Shown here piece by piece: positions 1 through 6,358 of a stretch of 9,853 bases of DNA. Location of the stretch: the NCBI GenBank assembly GCA_030622805.1, contig JAUXFR010000021.1, positions 1 through 9,853 of the forward strand, in the 5' to 3' direction. The position numbers and the translations under genes were made by a program. Source of the DNA: Anaerolineae bacterium (GTDB lineage Bacteria > Chloroflexota > Anaerolineae > Anaerolineales > UBA4823). The notes beneath the pieces were generated by a model. It saw nothing but the letters and a program-made list of their open reading frames with translations, was not told where the DNA came from and did not search any database. Numbering within the stretch: the first letter of the stretch is position 1; each line of letters begins with the position of its first letter.

Positions 1-369
1 CAGCGAGTGGCGATCGCCCGGGCGCTGGTCAACGACCCGGTCATTATCCTGGCGGACGAACCCACCGGCAACCTGGATACCAGTTCCGGCGAAGAAATTA
101 TGCAATTATTGATGGAGTTACACGAAAAGGGAAGCACCATCGTGATGGTGACCCACGAAGATGAGATCGCCGCTTACTCACAGCGAGTGATCCGCTTCCT
201 GGATGGGCGTATTGAGACGGATGTGCTCAATGGAGAGGGTTCCAACGCAGAGCATCGGAACCAGGGGATAGAACATCGGAAACAGGAGAAAGAGCAAAGG
301 AAACAGGGAAACCTGGGAGACATCCAGAGCCGGGAAGATGTCCTACAGGCTGACGGAGGTGCTTCATGA
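1..369 (+). CDS. MacB/LolD-type ABC transporter ATPase, 3' part only
   Basis: This is the C-terminal 122 residues of the nucleotide-binding subunit of an ABC exporter; the 5' end lies outside the window. The reading frame is open from base 1. It begins in the conserved run after the ABC signature (QRVAIARAL), then shows Walker B and D-loop (VIILADEPTGNLD, catalytic Glu in DEPTGNLD) and the switch histidine (MVTHE). These are hallmarks of the MacB/LolD/FtsE branch, which hydrolyses ATP to drive an FtsX-like permease by transmembrane coupling. The stop codon overlaps the permease ATG (ATGA), so the two are translationally coupled. An odd feature is the tail: after the usual end (about RIETDV) there are some 45 extra, highly charged residues, partly encoded by three 21-bp repeats. 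An internal ATG at base 220 is not a start. The family call is firm; the transported substrate is unknown. Confidence 0.93.
   Translation, partial: QRVAIARALVNDPVIILADEPTGNLDTSSGEEIMQLLMELHEKGSTIVMVTHEDEIAAYSQRVIRFLDGRIETDVLNGEGSNAEHRNQGIEHRKQEKEQRKQGNLGDIQSREDVLQADGGAS
247..309 (+). repeat. Three 21-bp tandem units inside the ATPase tail
   Basis: Three consecutive imperfect 21-bp units (247-267, 268-288, 289-309) share the pattern GA(A/G)CA(T/A)(C/A)GGAA(A/C)CAGG. Because 21 is a multiple of three they stay in frame and encode heptads of the type EHRNQG-, EHRKQE-, EQRKQG-. The unit looks like slippage expansion and lengthens the ATPase C-terminus with a Glu/Arg/Lys/Gln-rich segment. It lies outside the catalytic core. 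Confidence 0.75.
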
Positions 370-1610
370 GGGCTTCCAAAGTAGTACGAATTGCATGGAA
401 AGGGCTGGCGCGCAACAAGCTGCGCTCACTGCTGACCATGCTGGGTGTAATTATCGGCGTTTCGGCAGTGATCATCATGATCTCGATCAGTGCCGGTACA
501 GAAGCGACCATCGAGGAACAGATCACCGGTCTGGGCAGCAACCTGATATTCGTACAGGCAAACTTCAGCCGGGGCGGCTTTGGTCCTGGAGGAGCTGGAC
601 AGGGAGAATCAGGCGGTCTGGTGTATGACGATGCCTTCGCCATCGCAGAAGAAGTGAACGGCGTGGCAGGCGTTGTGGTCGAACAGGGTAGCTCTGAGAC
701 GGTAAAAGCCATTAACGTCACCATCGATAATGTTTCCATCATGGGATCCACGCCAGATTTCCCATCCGTACGTGATATGGAGATCGCAAATGGTCGCTAC
801 TTCAACCAGGCAGAAGTGGACCGCAACCAGAAAGTGGTCGTGCTGGGTTCCAGCCTGGCAGAGGAGCTGTTTGGTGATCAGGTTCCTGTAGGTCAGGTTG
901 TGACAGTGGGTAATACAAAATTGACTGTGATCGGCGTCTTCGAAGAAAAAGGTCTGGTTGGTGAAGTGGATTACGACATGCGCCTGTATATGCCTATCAC
1001 GGTGGTGTTCCAGAAATTCACCCCATCCCAGTTTGCCAGGATTATGGGCAACCGGGTGCGCATGATCTATGTTGTAGTCGACGAGGGTGTAGAATCTCTT
1101 GAGGATGTGATCCTGCAAACTGAACTGCTGCTGGCCAAGCGTCACGATGTCAGCCTTGACGAACCGGACTTTGTGGTCACCACGCAGCAGGACATCATCC
1201 AGACCCAGGAAGCGACCACGGAAGCCTTCCGCAACCTGCTGGCGTGGGTGGCGGCGGTCTCCCTGCTGGTGGGTGGCATCGGCATTATGAATATCATGAT
1301 GGTCAGCGTCACTGAACGCACGCGCGAGATCGGCATCCGCCAGTCCGTAGGCGCCAGCCCCAGCGACATCCGCTGGCAGTTCCTGACGGAAGCACTGCTG
1401 CTCAGCCTGATCGGTGGGCTGGTCGGTGTAGCTACCGGAATCGGAGGTTCCTGGCTCTTTGGTGAACTGGGCGGGATGCGCACGCTTATCGTTCCCACTT
1501 CCATCCTGCTGGCTTTCAGCTCCGCCGCTGCGGTGGGCATTTTCTTTGGCTTTTATCCCGCAAACAAAGCCGCTCAGCTCGATCCAATCGAAGCGCTGCG
1601 GCACGAGTAA
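366..1610 (+). CDS. MacB-like ABC transporter permease (FtsX family)
   Basis: A 414-residue integral membrane subunit that pairs with the overlapping ATPase. It has the standard MacB layout: a cytoplasmic N-terminal stretch (IAWKGLARNKLRSLLTMLG), membrane helix 1 at about residues 20-43, an extracytoplasmic MacB_PCD-like domain from about 45 to 285, then three C-terminal helices at about 288-312, 341-365 and 375-398. The coupling segment after helix 2 reads TERTREIGIRQSVGAS and the protein ends PIEALRHE, both typical of the family. The length matches usual MacB permeases that lack a fused ATPase. A GGAGGT ribosome site at 355-360 lies 5 bases before the ATG. A glycine-rich insert occurs at about residues 70-84. 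In this family conformational change driven by the ATPase works on substrates outside the membrane. A MacA-like adaptor would be expected upstream, outside the window. The substrate cannot be read from sequence. Confidence 0.93.
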   Translation: MRASKVVRIAWKGLARNKLRSLLTMLGVIIGVSAVIIMISISAGTEATIEEQITGLGSNLIFVQANFSRGGFGPGGAGQGESGGLVYDDAFAIAEEVNGVAGVVVEQGSSETVKAINVTIDNVSIMGSTPDFPSVRDMEIANGRYFNQAEVDRNQKVVVLGSSLAEELFGDQVPVGQVVTVGNTKLTVIGVFEEKGLVGEVDYDMRLYMPITVVFQKFTPSQFARIMGNRVRMIYVVVDEGVESLEDVILQTELLLAKRHDVSLDEPDFVVTTQQDIIQTQEATTEAFRNLLAWVAAVSLLVGGIGIMNIMMVSVTERTREIGIRQSVGASPSDIRWQFLTEALLLSLIGGLVGVATGIGGSWLFGELGGMRTLIVPTSILLAFSSAAAVGIFFGFYPANKAAQLDPIEALRHE

Positions 1611-1623
1611 GTTAAGGAAAACA

Positions 1624-1647
1624 GGACGCAGATGAACGCAGAATTCA
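1624..1647. repeat. Short dispersed-type intergenic repeat (ACGCAGAtgaACGCAGA)
   Basis: The gap between permease and lipoprotein genes holds GGACGCAGATGAACGCAGAA, two copies of ACGCAGA ten bases apart. From memory, runs of this 'GACGCAGATGAACGCAGAT' type occur as dispersed intergenic repeats in many environmental bacterial genomes, including Chloroflexota. Only this single, apparently truncated copy is visible, so its repeat status rests on recall and not on this window. Confidence 0.4.
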
Positions 1648-1713
1648 TAAATCTAACTGTATCTTATAAGACCAGGTACGAAAAATACTAAAGGGTAACT
1701 AAAGGAAGAAACT

Positions 1714-2442
1714 ATGAAGAAAACAACTTTTTTGATCAGTATACTATTATTGGCGGCGATAGCAATAACCGCATGTGGTACATCCGGTGAGGACAATTCA
1801 GCCCAGGCAGCAATTGAGGTCAACACATCCGCCGATGCCTCCTCCCAGGTTCCAATAGCTGAGGGGGAGGAGCTTCGTCTTCGTGAAGGTGAAACACCAT
1901 TATCTATGAAGCTCGCCCTGGGCACCTTCAAGCTCGAACAGACAGAATATCCAATCGACGCAGAACAGGCAGGAGTGCTCCTACCCCTGTGGAAAGCCCT
2001 GCGCAGCCTGAGCGAAAGCGAAACCAGCGCTGCTGAAGAGTTGCAGGCAGTCCTGAATCAGATCCAGGATACGATGACGCCCGAGCAAATCGCGGCCATC
2101 GAGTCCATGGAGCTGACAGCCCAGGACATGGGTACCATCGCTGAGGAATTCGGGTTGGATTTTGGGAATTTTGCAGGGCGGTTCGGGGAATTGTCTCCCG
2201 AGATGCAGGCCACAATGGAGGCGGCGCGTGAGAGCGGGCAGTCTCTCGGAAGAGGATCAGGCGGCGGACAGTTCCCTGGTGGTAGACCCGGTGGAGGTGA
2301 AGGCCTGTCAGGTGGAGGTGAAATAAGCCCCGAGGCGCGCGAGACGGCGATGGCAGAGCGCGGCGATTTTCGTGGCGCTCAATCGGGCTTAAATCCCATG
2401 CTGCTGGAGGCTGTTATCGAGTTTTTGCAGGGAAAAATCTAG
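1714..2442 (+). CDS. Predicted lipoprotein with glycine-rich segment, downstream of MacB-like permease
   Basis: A 242-residue protein with a type II signal peptide: MKKTT, a hydrophobic core at residues 6-18, then lipobox ITAC with Cys21 as the lipidated residue. After a Ser/Asp/Ala-rich linker (22-50) comes a mostly helical, acidic region. It includes an MTPEQIAAIESM stretch at 121-132, a theme common in secreted helical proteins of the Spy/CpxP style, though I cannot assign it to that family. Residues 179-203 are very glycine-rich (GRGSGGGQFPGGRPGGG). The last 20 residues form a hydrophobic-amphipathic helix. An AGGAAG ribosome site lies 5-6 bases before the ATG. It follows the permease by 103 bp on the same strand and precedes a terminator-like hairpin, so it is probably co-expressed with the exporter as an accessory or substrate-side component. 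Function is not known. Confidence 0.85.
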   Translation: MKKTTFLISILLLAAIAITACGTSGEDNSAQAAIEVNTSADASSQVPIAEGEELRLREGETPLSMKLALGTFKLEQTEYPIDAEQAGVLLPLWKALRSLSESETSAAEELQAVLNQIQDTMTPEQIAAIESMELTAQDMGTIAEEFGLDFGNFAGRFGELSPEMQATMEAARESGQSLGRGSGGGQFPGGRPGGGEGLSGGGEISPEARETAMAERGDFRGAQSGLNPMLLEAVIEFLQGKI

Positions 2443-2492
2443 CATTCCCCATGACCTTCGAGTTGTAAAAAAAATAATTAGCTGTATATCCG

Positions 2493-2525
2493 AAGCCCCC
2501 GGGTGTCCAACACCCAGGGGGCTTT
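2493..2525 (+). terminator. GC-rich terminator-like hairpin after the lipoprotein gene
   Basis: AAGCCCCCGGGTG (2493-2505) pairs with CACCC plus GGGGGCTT (2511-2515, 2517-2524), leaving one bulged A at 2516 and a 5-base TCCAA loop. It lies 50 bases after the lipoprotein stop. The T-run after the stem is short (TTT then C), so it may be an imperfect intrinsic terminator. It also lies beyond the 3' end of the minus-strand gene pair and could act on both. Confidence 0.7.
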
Positions 2526-2596
2526 CAGCGATGCAAGAGAATCGCCGTTCGGTGTGTAGCGACTTAAGGAGTACCTGGAATTGATCAGGATGGATA

Positions 2597-3271
2597 TCAA
2601 GATTCGGTCAGGTTGCTCATAATACGCATGGCTAGTGCTTGAAAATCACATTTTAGTTCAACCGGATCAAATTTAATAAGCATCTTTACTGGCCAGCGTT
2701 TAATTTCATCTGGAAATTTCGCCGCCCGGTTTAATGCTATCGCGAACCAGTACAGGTCAAAGCCGGAATCTTTTTGCCGGGCTAGCTCTACCAGTTCGTC
2801 AAAAGGTGTCAATTGCAGAAGAAAATAAAGATCAATTGCGTCGCGTGGTTCGGCCCTACCAAAGAAAGCCAGGGCTTTGTCTGCTTGGAGATCTAGAAAA
2901 TCGTTTACCAGCACACCCACATCGCTCAGTTCGACCGGTGCAAGACGGAATGCTGAGTCGAGCGCCAGATCAACCTTCAGTTGGTCATCCCCCCGGCTGG
3001 CTTGAAACTCAACAAAACTGGCAAAACGGCGTACAACCGAAATTTTTAATCCGGATTTTTGGGCTGATTGCTCAAGATGGTATGAAAACGGAAGGATCAG
3101 GTCAGGTTGGCTGGTGAACAGGTCCAGATCGTAAGAGATGCGGTGTCCGAGGTAGTATTCAGCTAAGGCTGTCCCGCCAGTCAGGTAAAAGAACTCCTGG
3201 TCTGGCAGATCGACAAACAGCTTTATAAAGGCTTTTTGCAATGAGGAGAGGATTCCCCTACCCTTTAGCAC
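2597..3271 (-). CDS. AbiEii/AbiGii-type nucleotidyltransferase (putative type IV TA toxin)
   Basis: A 224-residue member of the nucleotidyltransferase fold related to AbiEii toxins. Visible motifs: the core GGTALAEYYLGHR (Gly32-Gly33-Thr34) followed by SYDLDLF with Asp48 and Asp50 as metal ligands, a third candidate carboxylate in KVDLALD (Asp101), and the later motif with Lys132 and EPRDAIDLYFL (Arg143, Asp144, Asp147). These match the four-motif layout of AbiEii-like enzymes, which transfer nucleotides to an RNA or protein target; in type IV systems the antitoxin counters the effect without classical tight toxin binding. The start is GTG at 3271, with GGAG seven bases upstream (in the minus direction). 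It overlaps the preceding small gene by 14 bases, implying translational coupling. Length is near the short end of the family but all motifs are present, so it looks intact. The actual target, and whether it is toxic, are unknown. Confidence 0.85.
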   Translation of the reverse strand: MLKGRGILSSLQKAFIKLFVDLPDQEFFYLTGGTALAEYYLGHRISYDLDLFTSQPDLILPFSYHLEQSAQKSGLKISVVRRFASFVEFQASRGDDQLKVDLALDSAFRLAPVELSDVGVLVNDFLDLQADKALAFFGRAEPRDAIDLYFLLQLTPFDELVELARQKDSGFDLYWFAIALNRAAKFPDEIKRWPVKMLIKFDPVELKCDFQALAMRIMSNLTES

Positions 3272-3491
3272 GATGTGTCTCCAGAAATCTCATCCATAGA
3301 CTGCGCACCTCCTCTGGAAGCGTGATTTCGTCCAATACACTGGTGATATCTTCTATACTCAGGGCTTGGATATCCTCTGCCCTACCTTGGGTTAATACCT
3401 GCTGAATGTACCAAAGACGCTGGAATGGATCGGAAAGATCAATCCAATCGGTGCTCCAAACAATATAGGCAGGTGGGTGAATTAGTGACAT
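3258..3491 (-). CDS. Small partner protein of the AbiEii-like nucleotidyltransferase (putative antitoxin)
   Basis: A 77-residue acidic protein encoded first in a two-gene unit. The pattern is an aromatic N-terminal turn (PPAYIVWSTDWIDL), then helices WYIQQVLTQGRAEDIQAL, IEDITSVLDEI and LPEEVRSLWMRFLE. This resembles the short DUF6922-like proteins that often precede AbiEii-family nucleotidyltransferases (a W-x-D near the start, 'I-x-x-V/I-L-x-x-G' then 'L-x-x-x-x-V-x-x-x-W'). That match is from memory. It is much shorter than the classic winged-helix AbiEi antitoxin and shows no obvious DNA-binding domain. Start ATG at 3491 has AAGGA nine bases upstream. The gene end overlaps the toxin-like gene by 14 bases. 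Antitoxin role is inferred from position only. Confidence 0.75.
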   Translation of the reverse strand: MSLIHPPAYIVWSTDWIDLSDPFQRLWYIQQVLTQGRAEDIQALSIEDITSVLDEITLPEEVRSLWMRFLETHRAKG

Positions 3492-3510
3492 CGTTTACAT
3501 TCCTTCAACC

Positions 3511-3539
3511 ATTATAACGCCACGCTTGAATGAGTACAA
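3511..3539 (-). promoter_or_regulatory. Sigma-70-like promoter of the nucleotidyltransferase pair
   Basis: On the minus strand a consensus -10 TATAAT (3511-3516) is preceded by exactly 17 bases and then TTGTAC (3534-3539), which keeps the TTG of the -35 consensus. The -10 ends 19 bases before the ATG at 3491, predicting a leader of only about a dozen bases that still contains the AAGGA ribosome site. Confidence 0.7.
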
Positions 3540-3540
3540 G

Positions 3541-3810
3541 GAATCCCTTTATTCACTAATCCCATGAATACGACACTCAAGCAATGCAACCAAACCACCA
3601 CACAATTTCGCAGATTTGGGGCAGTAGAATAACCATAAAAAGCAGTGGGGTATAGGTCCGGTTTGCGTGTCCAGCGGGAGCGGGAAAAATTCATTGGCGT
3701 TATGCCCGAAGTCACTTTCGGAGTGGCACACCCTGGGGTTTTTACAGCAAAGCAGCGACGCAGGAGCAATGTTAATGGGAGAATTCTGGAACTCGCTCTC
3801 GTACAATAGA
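3541..3810. other. Intergenic stretch without recognisable gene
   Basis: About 270 bp between the divergent small-gene promoter and the bacterioferritin promoter. Open frames exist on both strands (for example 3549-3998 minus) but none has a convincing ribosome site or recognisable protein motif. The only structure seen is a small hairpin, CCGAA (3706-3710) with TTCGG (3717-3721) around a 6-base loop. It may contain decayed coding sequence, but I cannot identify a parent gene. Confidence 0.5.
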
Positions 3811-3820
3811 AAATCCGACG

Positions 3821-3826
3821 TATAAT
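3821..3826 (+). promoter_or_regulatory. -10 element of the bacterioferritin promoter
   Basis: A consensus TATAAT lies 32 bases before the bacterioferritin ATG in an AT-rich context. No good -35 is present; the nearest candidate is TCGTAC (3799-3804) with a 16-base spacer, matching the consensus poorly. That would fit a promoter needing an activator or an alternative sigma factor. No clear Fur-type box was seen. Confidence 0.5.
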
Positions 3827-3858
3827 ATAAGAAATTCAACATATTGGGAGGCTCAGTT

Positions 3859-4353
3859 ATGCACGAAAAAAGCATCGAATTACTCAACAAGGCAGTCGCG
3901 GATGAATTGTCCGCAGTACACCAGTACATGTATTTCCATTTCCACTGCGAAGACCAGGGATACGATCTGCTGGCAGGTCTATTTTTTAAGACCGCCATCG
4001 AGGAGATGGGTCATATCGAACTATGCGCTGAACGGATCCTTTTCCTGCGCGGCGAAGTAGAGATGGTTGCTTCAATGGAGGTACAGAAAATCCACGATGT
4101 GCGTGAGATGCTGGTTTTAGCCAGGAAGATGGAAGAAGACAGCGCCCGGGATTACAATATCTGGGCAAACGAATGCTCTGCCAACGCTGATTCCGCGACG
4201 AAAACCGTATTCGAAGGGCTCGTAGCAGACGAAGAGCGGCACTACGACCAATACGATATGGAAGTAGATAGCATCGATAAATTTGGCGAGCGATATCTGG
4301 CGCTGCAGTCTATCGAACGCAGCAAGTCCTTGACTGCTGGAGCACCAGAATAG
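3859..4353 (+). CDS. bfr: Bacterioferritin
   Basis: A 164-residue iron-storage protein that oxidises Fe(II) at a di-iron centre and stores it as a ferric mineral in a 24-subunit shell. All ferroxidase ligands can be aligned with E. coli Bfr at a constant offset of two residues: Glu16, Glu49, His52, Glu92, Glu125 and His128. Met50, in EEMGH, matches the haem-ligating Met52, so inter-subunit haem binding is expected. The segment AERILFLRG is also typical. The start is ATG at 3859, with GGAGG at 3847-3851 seven bases before it; a longer TTG-initiated frame from 3844 would run through the ribosome site itself and is rejected. It stands alone with its own promoter and a strong terminator. The C-terminal eight or so residues (SLTAGAPE) look disordered. 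A DPS-like protein is unlikely given the Bfr-specific Met and length. Confidence 0.95.
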   Translation: MHEKSIELLNKAVADELSAVHQYMYFHFHCEDQGYDLLAGLFFKTAIEEMGHIELCAERILFLRGEVEMVASMEVQKIHDVREMLVLARKMEEDSARDYNIWANECSANADSATKTVFEGLVADEERHYDQYDMEVDSIDKFGERYLALQSIERSKSLTAGAPE

Positions 4354-4426
4354 TCATCAGGCTTAAATCCATATTTGCCAATGTTCATAGGCTGTTCAAC
4401 GTTTGAGGCAGCCATTTCCATTAAGC

Positions 4427-4466
4427 AAAGAGGAACCCTGGCACCGGGATGCCAGGGTTCCTCTTT
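4427..4466. terminator. Perfect 17-bp hairpin between convergent genes
   Basis: AAAGAGGAACCCTGGCA (4427-4443) and TGCCAGGGTTCCTCTTT (4450-4466) are exact reverse complements around the loop CCGGGA. The stem's ends supply A/T tracts on both sides (AAAG..., ...CTTT), so it can act as an intrinsic terminator for bacterioferritin on + and for the small membrane protein gene on -. Confidence 0.9.
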
Positions 4467-4485
4467 GGAATAAATTGGATCAGAT

Positions 4486-4773
4486 CTAATCCGCGTAACC
4501 TGGAACCTGATCGCGGTTGCCCCAGAATCCACCTGCATACGATGCAACATCAGCAAGGATACCAAGGATCAGGATAACCCAATCGAAACCCACGATGCCG
4601 CCCGGGTATACAATCAGATACATCAGAACCGTCCAGGGTATGAAGAGCCAGGAAAGGAGTGTCAGGAGCCAATGATCAAAAGCGGCACCGACGTAAACCG
4701 GGCTGATAATCCACCACACCAGAATGGCGAGGCGGGGTCCAAAAAAAACCAACGACGTAAACATGCAGCACAT
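4486..4773 (-). CDS. Small three-helix membrane protein
   Basis: A 95-residue hydrophobic protein with three predicted membrane helices at about residues 8-25 (after the start MCCMFTSLVFFG), 35-57 and 64-82, and a short polar tail (GGFWGNRDQVPGYAD). Conserved-looking features are FGPRLAILVWWIISP, LFIPWTVLMYLIVYP and ILADVASYAGG. Proteins of this look are common, unannotated inner-membrane proteins in Chloroflexota and Actinobacteria; I do not know a function. The chosen start is ATG at 4773, six bases after AGGAGG (4780-4785). An ATG at 4779 directly abuts the ribosome site and a TTG at 4788 lies upstream of it, so both are less likely. It lies 65 bp beyond the sensor kinase gene on the same strand, with its own possible promoter, and ends at a strong terminator. 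Confidence 0.8.
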   Translation of the reverse strand: MCCMFTSLVFFGPRLAILVWWIISPVYVGAAFDHWLLTLLSWLFIPWTVLMYLIVYPGGIVGFDWVILILGILADVASYAGGFWGNRDQVPGYAD

Positions 4774-4814
4774 TTTCATCCTCCTCAAGAAAGAATATAA
4801 TTAATCTACTTTTA

Positions 4815-4823
4815 ATTATAACA
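4815..4823 (-). promoter_or_regulatory. Extended -10 promoter candidate for the small membrane protein
   Basis: On the minus strand TGTTATAAT gives TATAAT (4815-4820) with a TGn extension (4821-4823), just after the sensor kinase stop. No consensus -35 is seen, which fits an extended -10 promoter. The ATG lies about 41 bases downstream. Confidence 0.5.
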
Positions 4824-4838
4824 CAGAATCTGGAAACC

Positions 4839-6200
4839 CTATCCAACAGGCAGGAACATTACAATCGTGGTACCCCCTCCAACCTCGCTTTCCGCTGAAA
4901 TGCTGCCCCCCTGCAGCTCGACCAGCGATTTGGCAATCGCCAGCCCAAGACCCGTTTCGCCGCTCTGCTGGCGCGCCTTATCACTCCGGTAAAAACGATT
5001 GAATATGAATGGCAATTCTTCTTCAGGGATACCAGACCCATTATCCCGGACAAACAGGCTGACAAAACCATTTTCGGAAGATCCACCTAACACGATTTCG
5101 CCACCTCCGGGTGTGTAGCGCAAGGCGTTGCTCATCAGGTTCCCCAGCACCTGGGCCATTCGGTTTGGGTCGACTTTCACCTTTTGCAGATCAGGATCTG
5201 CAACCACACTTAATGTGATGTCCTTTCGCTCTGCCTGACGCGCATATGCCCTGGCAATATCCCCCAATAACTCGTAAGGGGCGATGGGTTGAAAATTCAT
5301 CGGCAGTTCTCCGGAATCCGCCAGCGAGAGCATGCGCAGGTCATCAATAAGGCGGTTGAGCTGCCCGGCCTCAGTGTGCATGACTTTATAGACATCAGGC
5401 GAACCTTCCAGTTTTCCGTCGCTCAAAGCTTCTGTATAGCCCAGGATCACGCTCAGGGGTGAGCGCAGGTCATGGGCGATATCTGCCGTCATCTGGCGGC
5501 GGGTCTGGTTAGATTGAGCCAAATCGGCGCTCATCTGGTTGAAAGAAGCCGCCAGTTCTCCCAACTCGTCCTTCGAGCGCACCTCCACCTGGTACCCCAG
5601 ATCGCCTGCAGCAACCTTCTGTGTGGCCGTCGTCAACTCGCGCAAAGTGCGGGTCATAGTATATGCCAGGAAGCCCCCCAATAACAGCGCAACCAGGACC
5701 GCTGCCAGCGCGCCGGTCAAGATGGCCTGGTTGATACTTGCTATAAAATTTCTCTCTGGGGTTCCCCTCTCAAACAGATTCGGCGCCAGCCGCGTGATCA
5801 ACCAACCGACGAGTTCCCCATTCACTTTAATAGGGGTTGCCAGACGGATCTCATGCGGGGGGATCACTTTTCCTATATAACCCGGACGGTTGCTGTAGAT
5901 TGCTGTTTCATCGGAATCAACCAGAATGACAACCAGGCTCTGTAAAAGGCGCCTGATACCTGCATCCTTTGACTGGGTGAAATTACCTATCTGAGTGAAT
6001 ATCCGTTCTACCCCAGTCCAACTCTCATTGGTTTGATAGTAATCCGACAGTATCTCTACTATTCTTGATTCGTCCCTATTTTTCACAAATTGATCGAACT
6101 CTACCTGGGTGCGCTGACGTACCACCAGGGCCAGAAATACAGCTCCGATCAGACCAACACACAGAAACGCCAGGGTGAGTTTTAAGGCTAGAGAACGCAT
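4839..6200 (-). CDS. Two-component sensor histidine kinase (HAMP, HisKA, HATPase)
   Basis: A 453-residue membrane kinase that autophosphorylates and passes phosphate to the OmpR-type regulator encoded just upstream. Layout: membrane helix 1 at about 5-27, an extracytoplasmic sensor region of some 130 residues, helix 2 at about 160-182, HAMP at about 182-232, HisKA with the H-box ADIAHDLRSPLSVILGYTEAL (phospho-His243), then HATPase with N-box residues Asn354/Asn358 (NLMSNALRYT), G1 DNGSGI (386-391), F-box FIFNRFYRSD and G2 GETGLGLAIA. All catalytic boxes are intact; the overall type is BaeS/ResE-like. The sensor region has no family I can name. The start is ATG at 6200 with AGGAAA upstream; an in-frame extension to 6260 would add 20 residues without membrane or family character and is less likely. 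The signal sensed is unknown; the neighbouring exported protein suggests an envelope signal (inference). Confidence 0.93.
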   Translation of the reverse strand: MRSLALKLTLAFLCVGLIGAVFLALVVRQRTQVEFDQFVKNRDESRIVEILSDYYQTNESWTGVERIFTQIGNFTQSKDAGIRRLLQSLVVILVDSDETAIYSNRPGYIGKVIPPHEIRLATPIKVNGELVGWLITRLAPNLFERGTPERNFIASINQAILTGALAAVLVALLLGGFLAYTMTRTLRELTTATQKVAAGDLGYQVEVRSKDELGELAASFNQMSADLAQSNQTRRQMTADIAHDLRSPLSVILGYTEALSDGKLEGSPDVYKVMHTEAGQLNRLIDDLRMLSLADSGELPMNFQPIAPYELLGDIARAYARQAERKDITLSVVADPDLQKVKVDPNRMAQVLGNLMSNALRYTPGGGEIVLGGSSENGFVSLFVRDNGSGIPEEELPFIFNRFYRSDKARQQSGETGLGLAIAKSLVELQGGSISAESEVGGGTTIVMFLPVG

Positions 6201-6257
6201 GAGGTTTCCTAATATTTCATAACTCGGACGAGCCGGAACGAAACAAAGATTTTGTCT

Positions 6258-6316
6258 CACGCAAAGACGCCAAGACCGCTAAGAAAAACAACAAAAAATC
6301 TTTGCGCCTTTGCGTG
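6258..6316. repeat. Imperfect inverted repeat of CACGCAAAG type between regulator and kinase genes
   Basis: CACGCAAAGACGCCAAGA (6258-6275) and the reverse complement of 6299-6316 (CACGCAAAGGCGCAAAGA) match at 16 of 18 positions, separated by 23 A-rich bases. Each arm is itself two 9-base repeats (CGCAAAG- and CGC(C/A)AAG-). From memory, CACGCAAAGGCGCAAAGA-type repeats are widespread intergenic elements in environmental bacteria. A second pair, AAAGATTTT (6246-6254) and AAAATCTTT (6295-6303), could fold in competition. It sits in the transcribed gap between the two genes, so it could modulate or process the shared transcript. Confidence 0.65.
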
Positions 6317-6358
6317 GGTTTTTCTTATTTTTTGTGCAAACTTTTTATTGTTAAGGTA

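Noticed and set aside
609..1604. Long minus-strand open frame of 331 codons
   Set aside because: It lies wholly opposite the MacB-like permease and its translation has no domain character (His/Gln/Asp-rich, no motifs). It is a shadow of the real gene.
2467..2480. A-rich run as terminator tail
   Set aside because: The run precedes the hairpin on the plus strand and lies about 16 bases beyond it on the minus strand, too far for a standard intrinsic terminator.
3640..3760. Possible structured RNA or tRNA
   Set aside because: No T-loop or acceptor stem pairing could be built on either strand; only a 5-bp hairpin is present.
3844..3858. TTG-initiated extension of bacterioferritin
   Set aside because: The extension would translate through the GGAGG ribosome site; the ATG at 3859 is correctly spaced and matches the family N-terminus.
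3549..3998. Minus-strand open frame across the bacterioferritin start
   Set aside because: It overlaps the well-supported bacterioferritin gene and promoter, has no ribosome site and no recognisable motif.
6201..6260. 20-residue N-terminal extension of the sensor kinase
   Set aside because: The added residues have no membrane or family pattern and the ATG at 6200 has a ribosome site and leads straight into helix 1.
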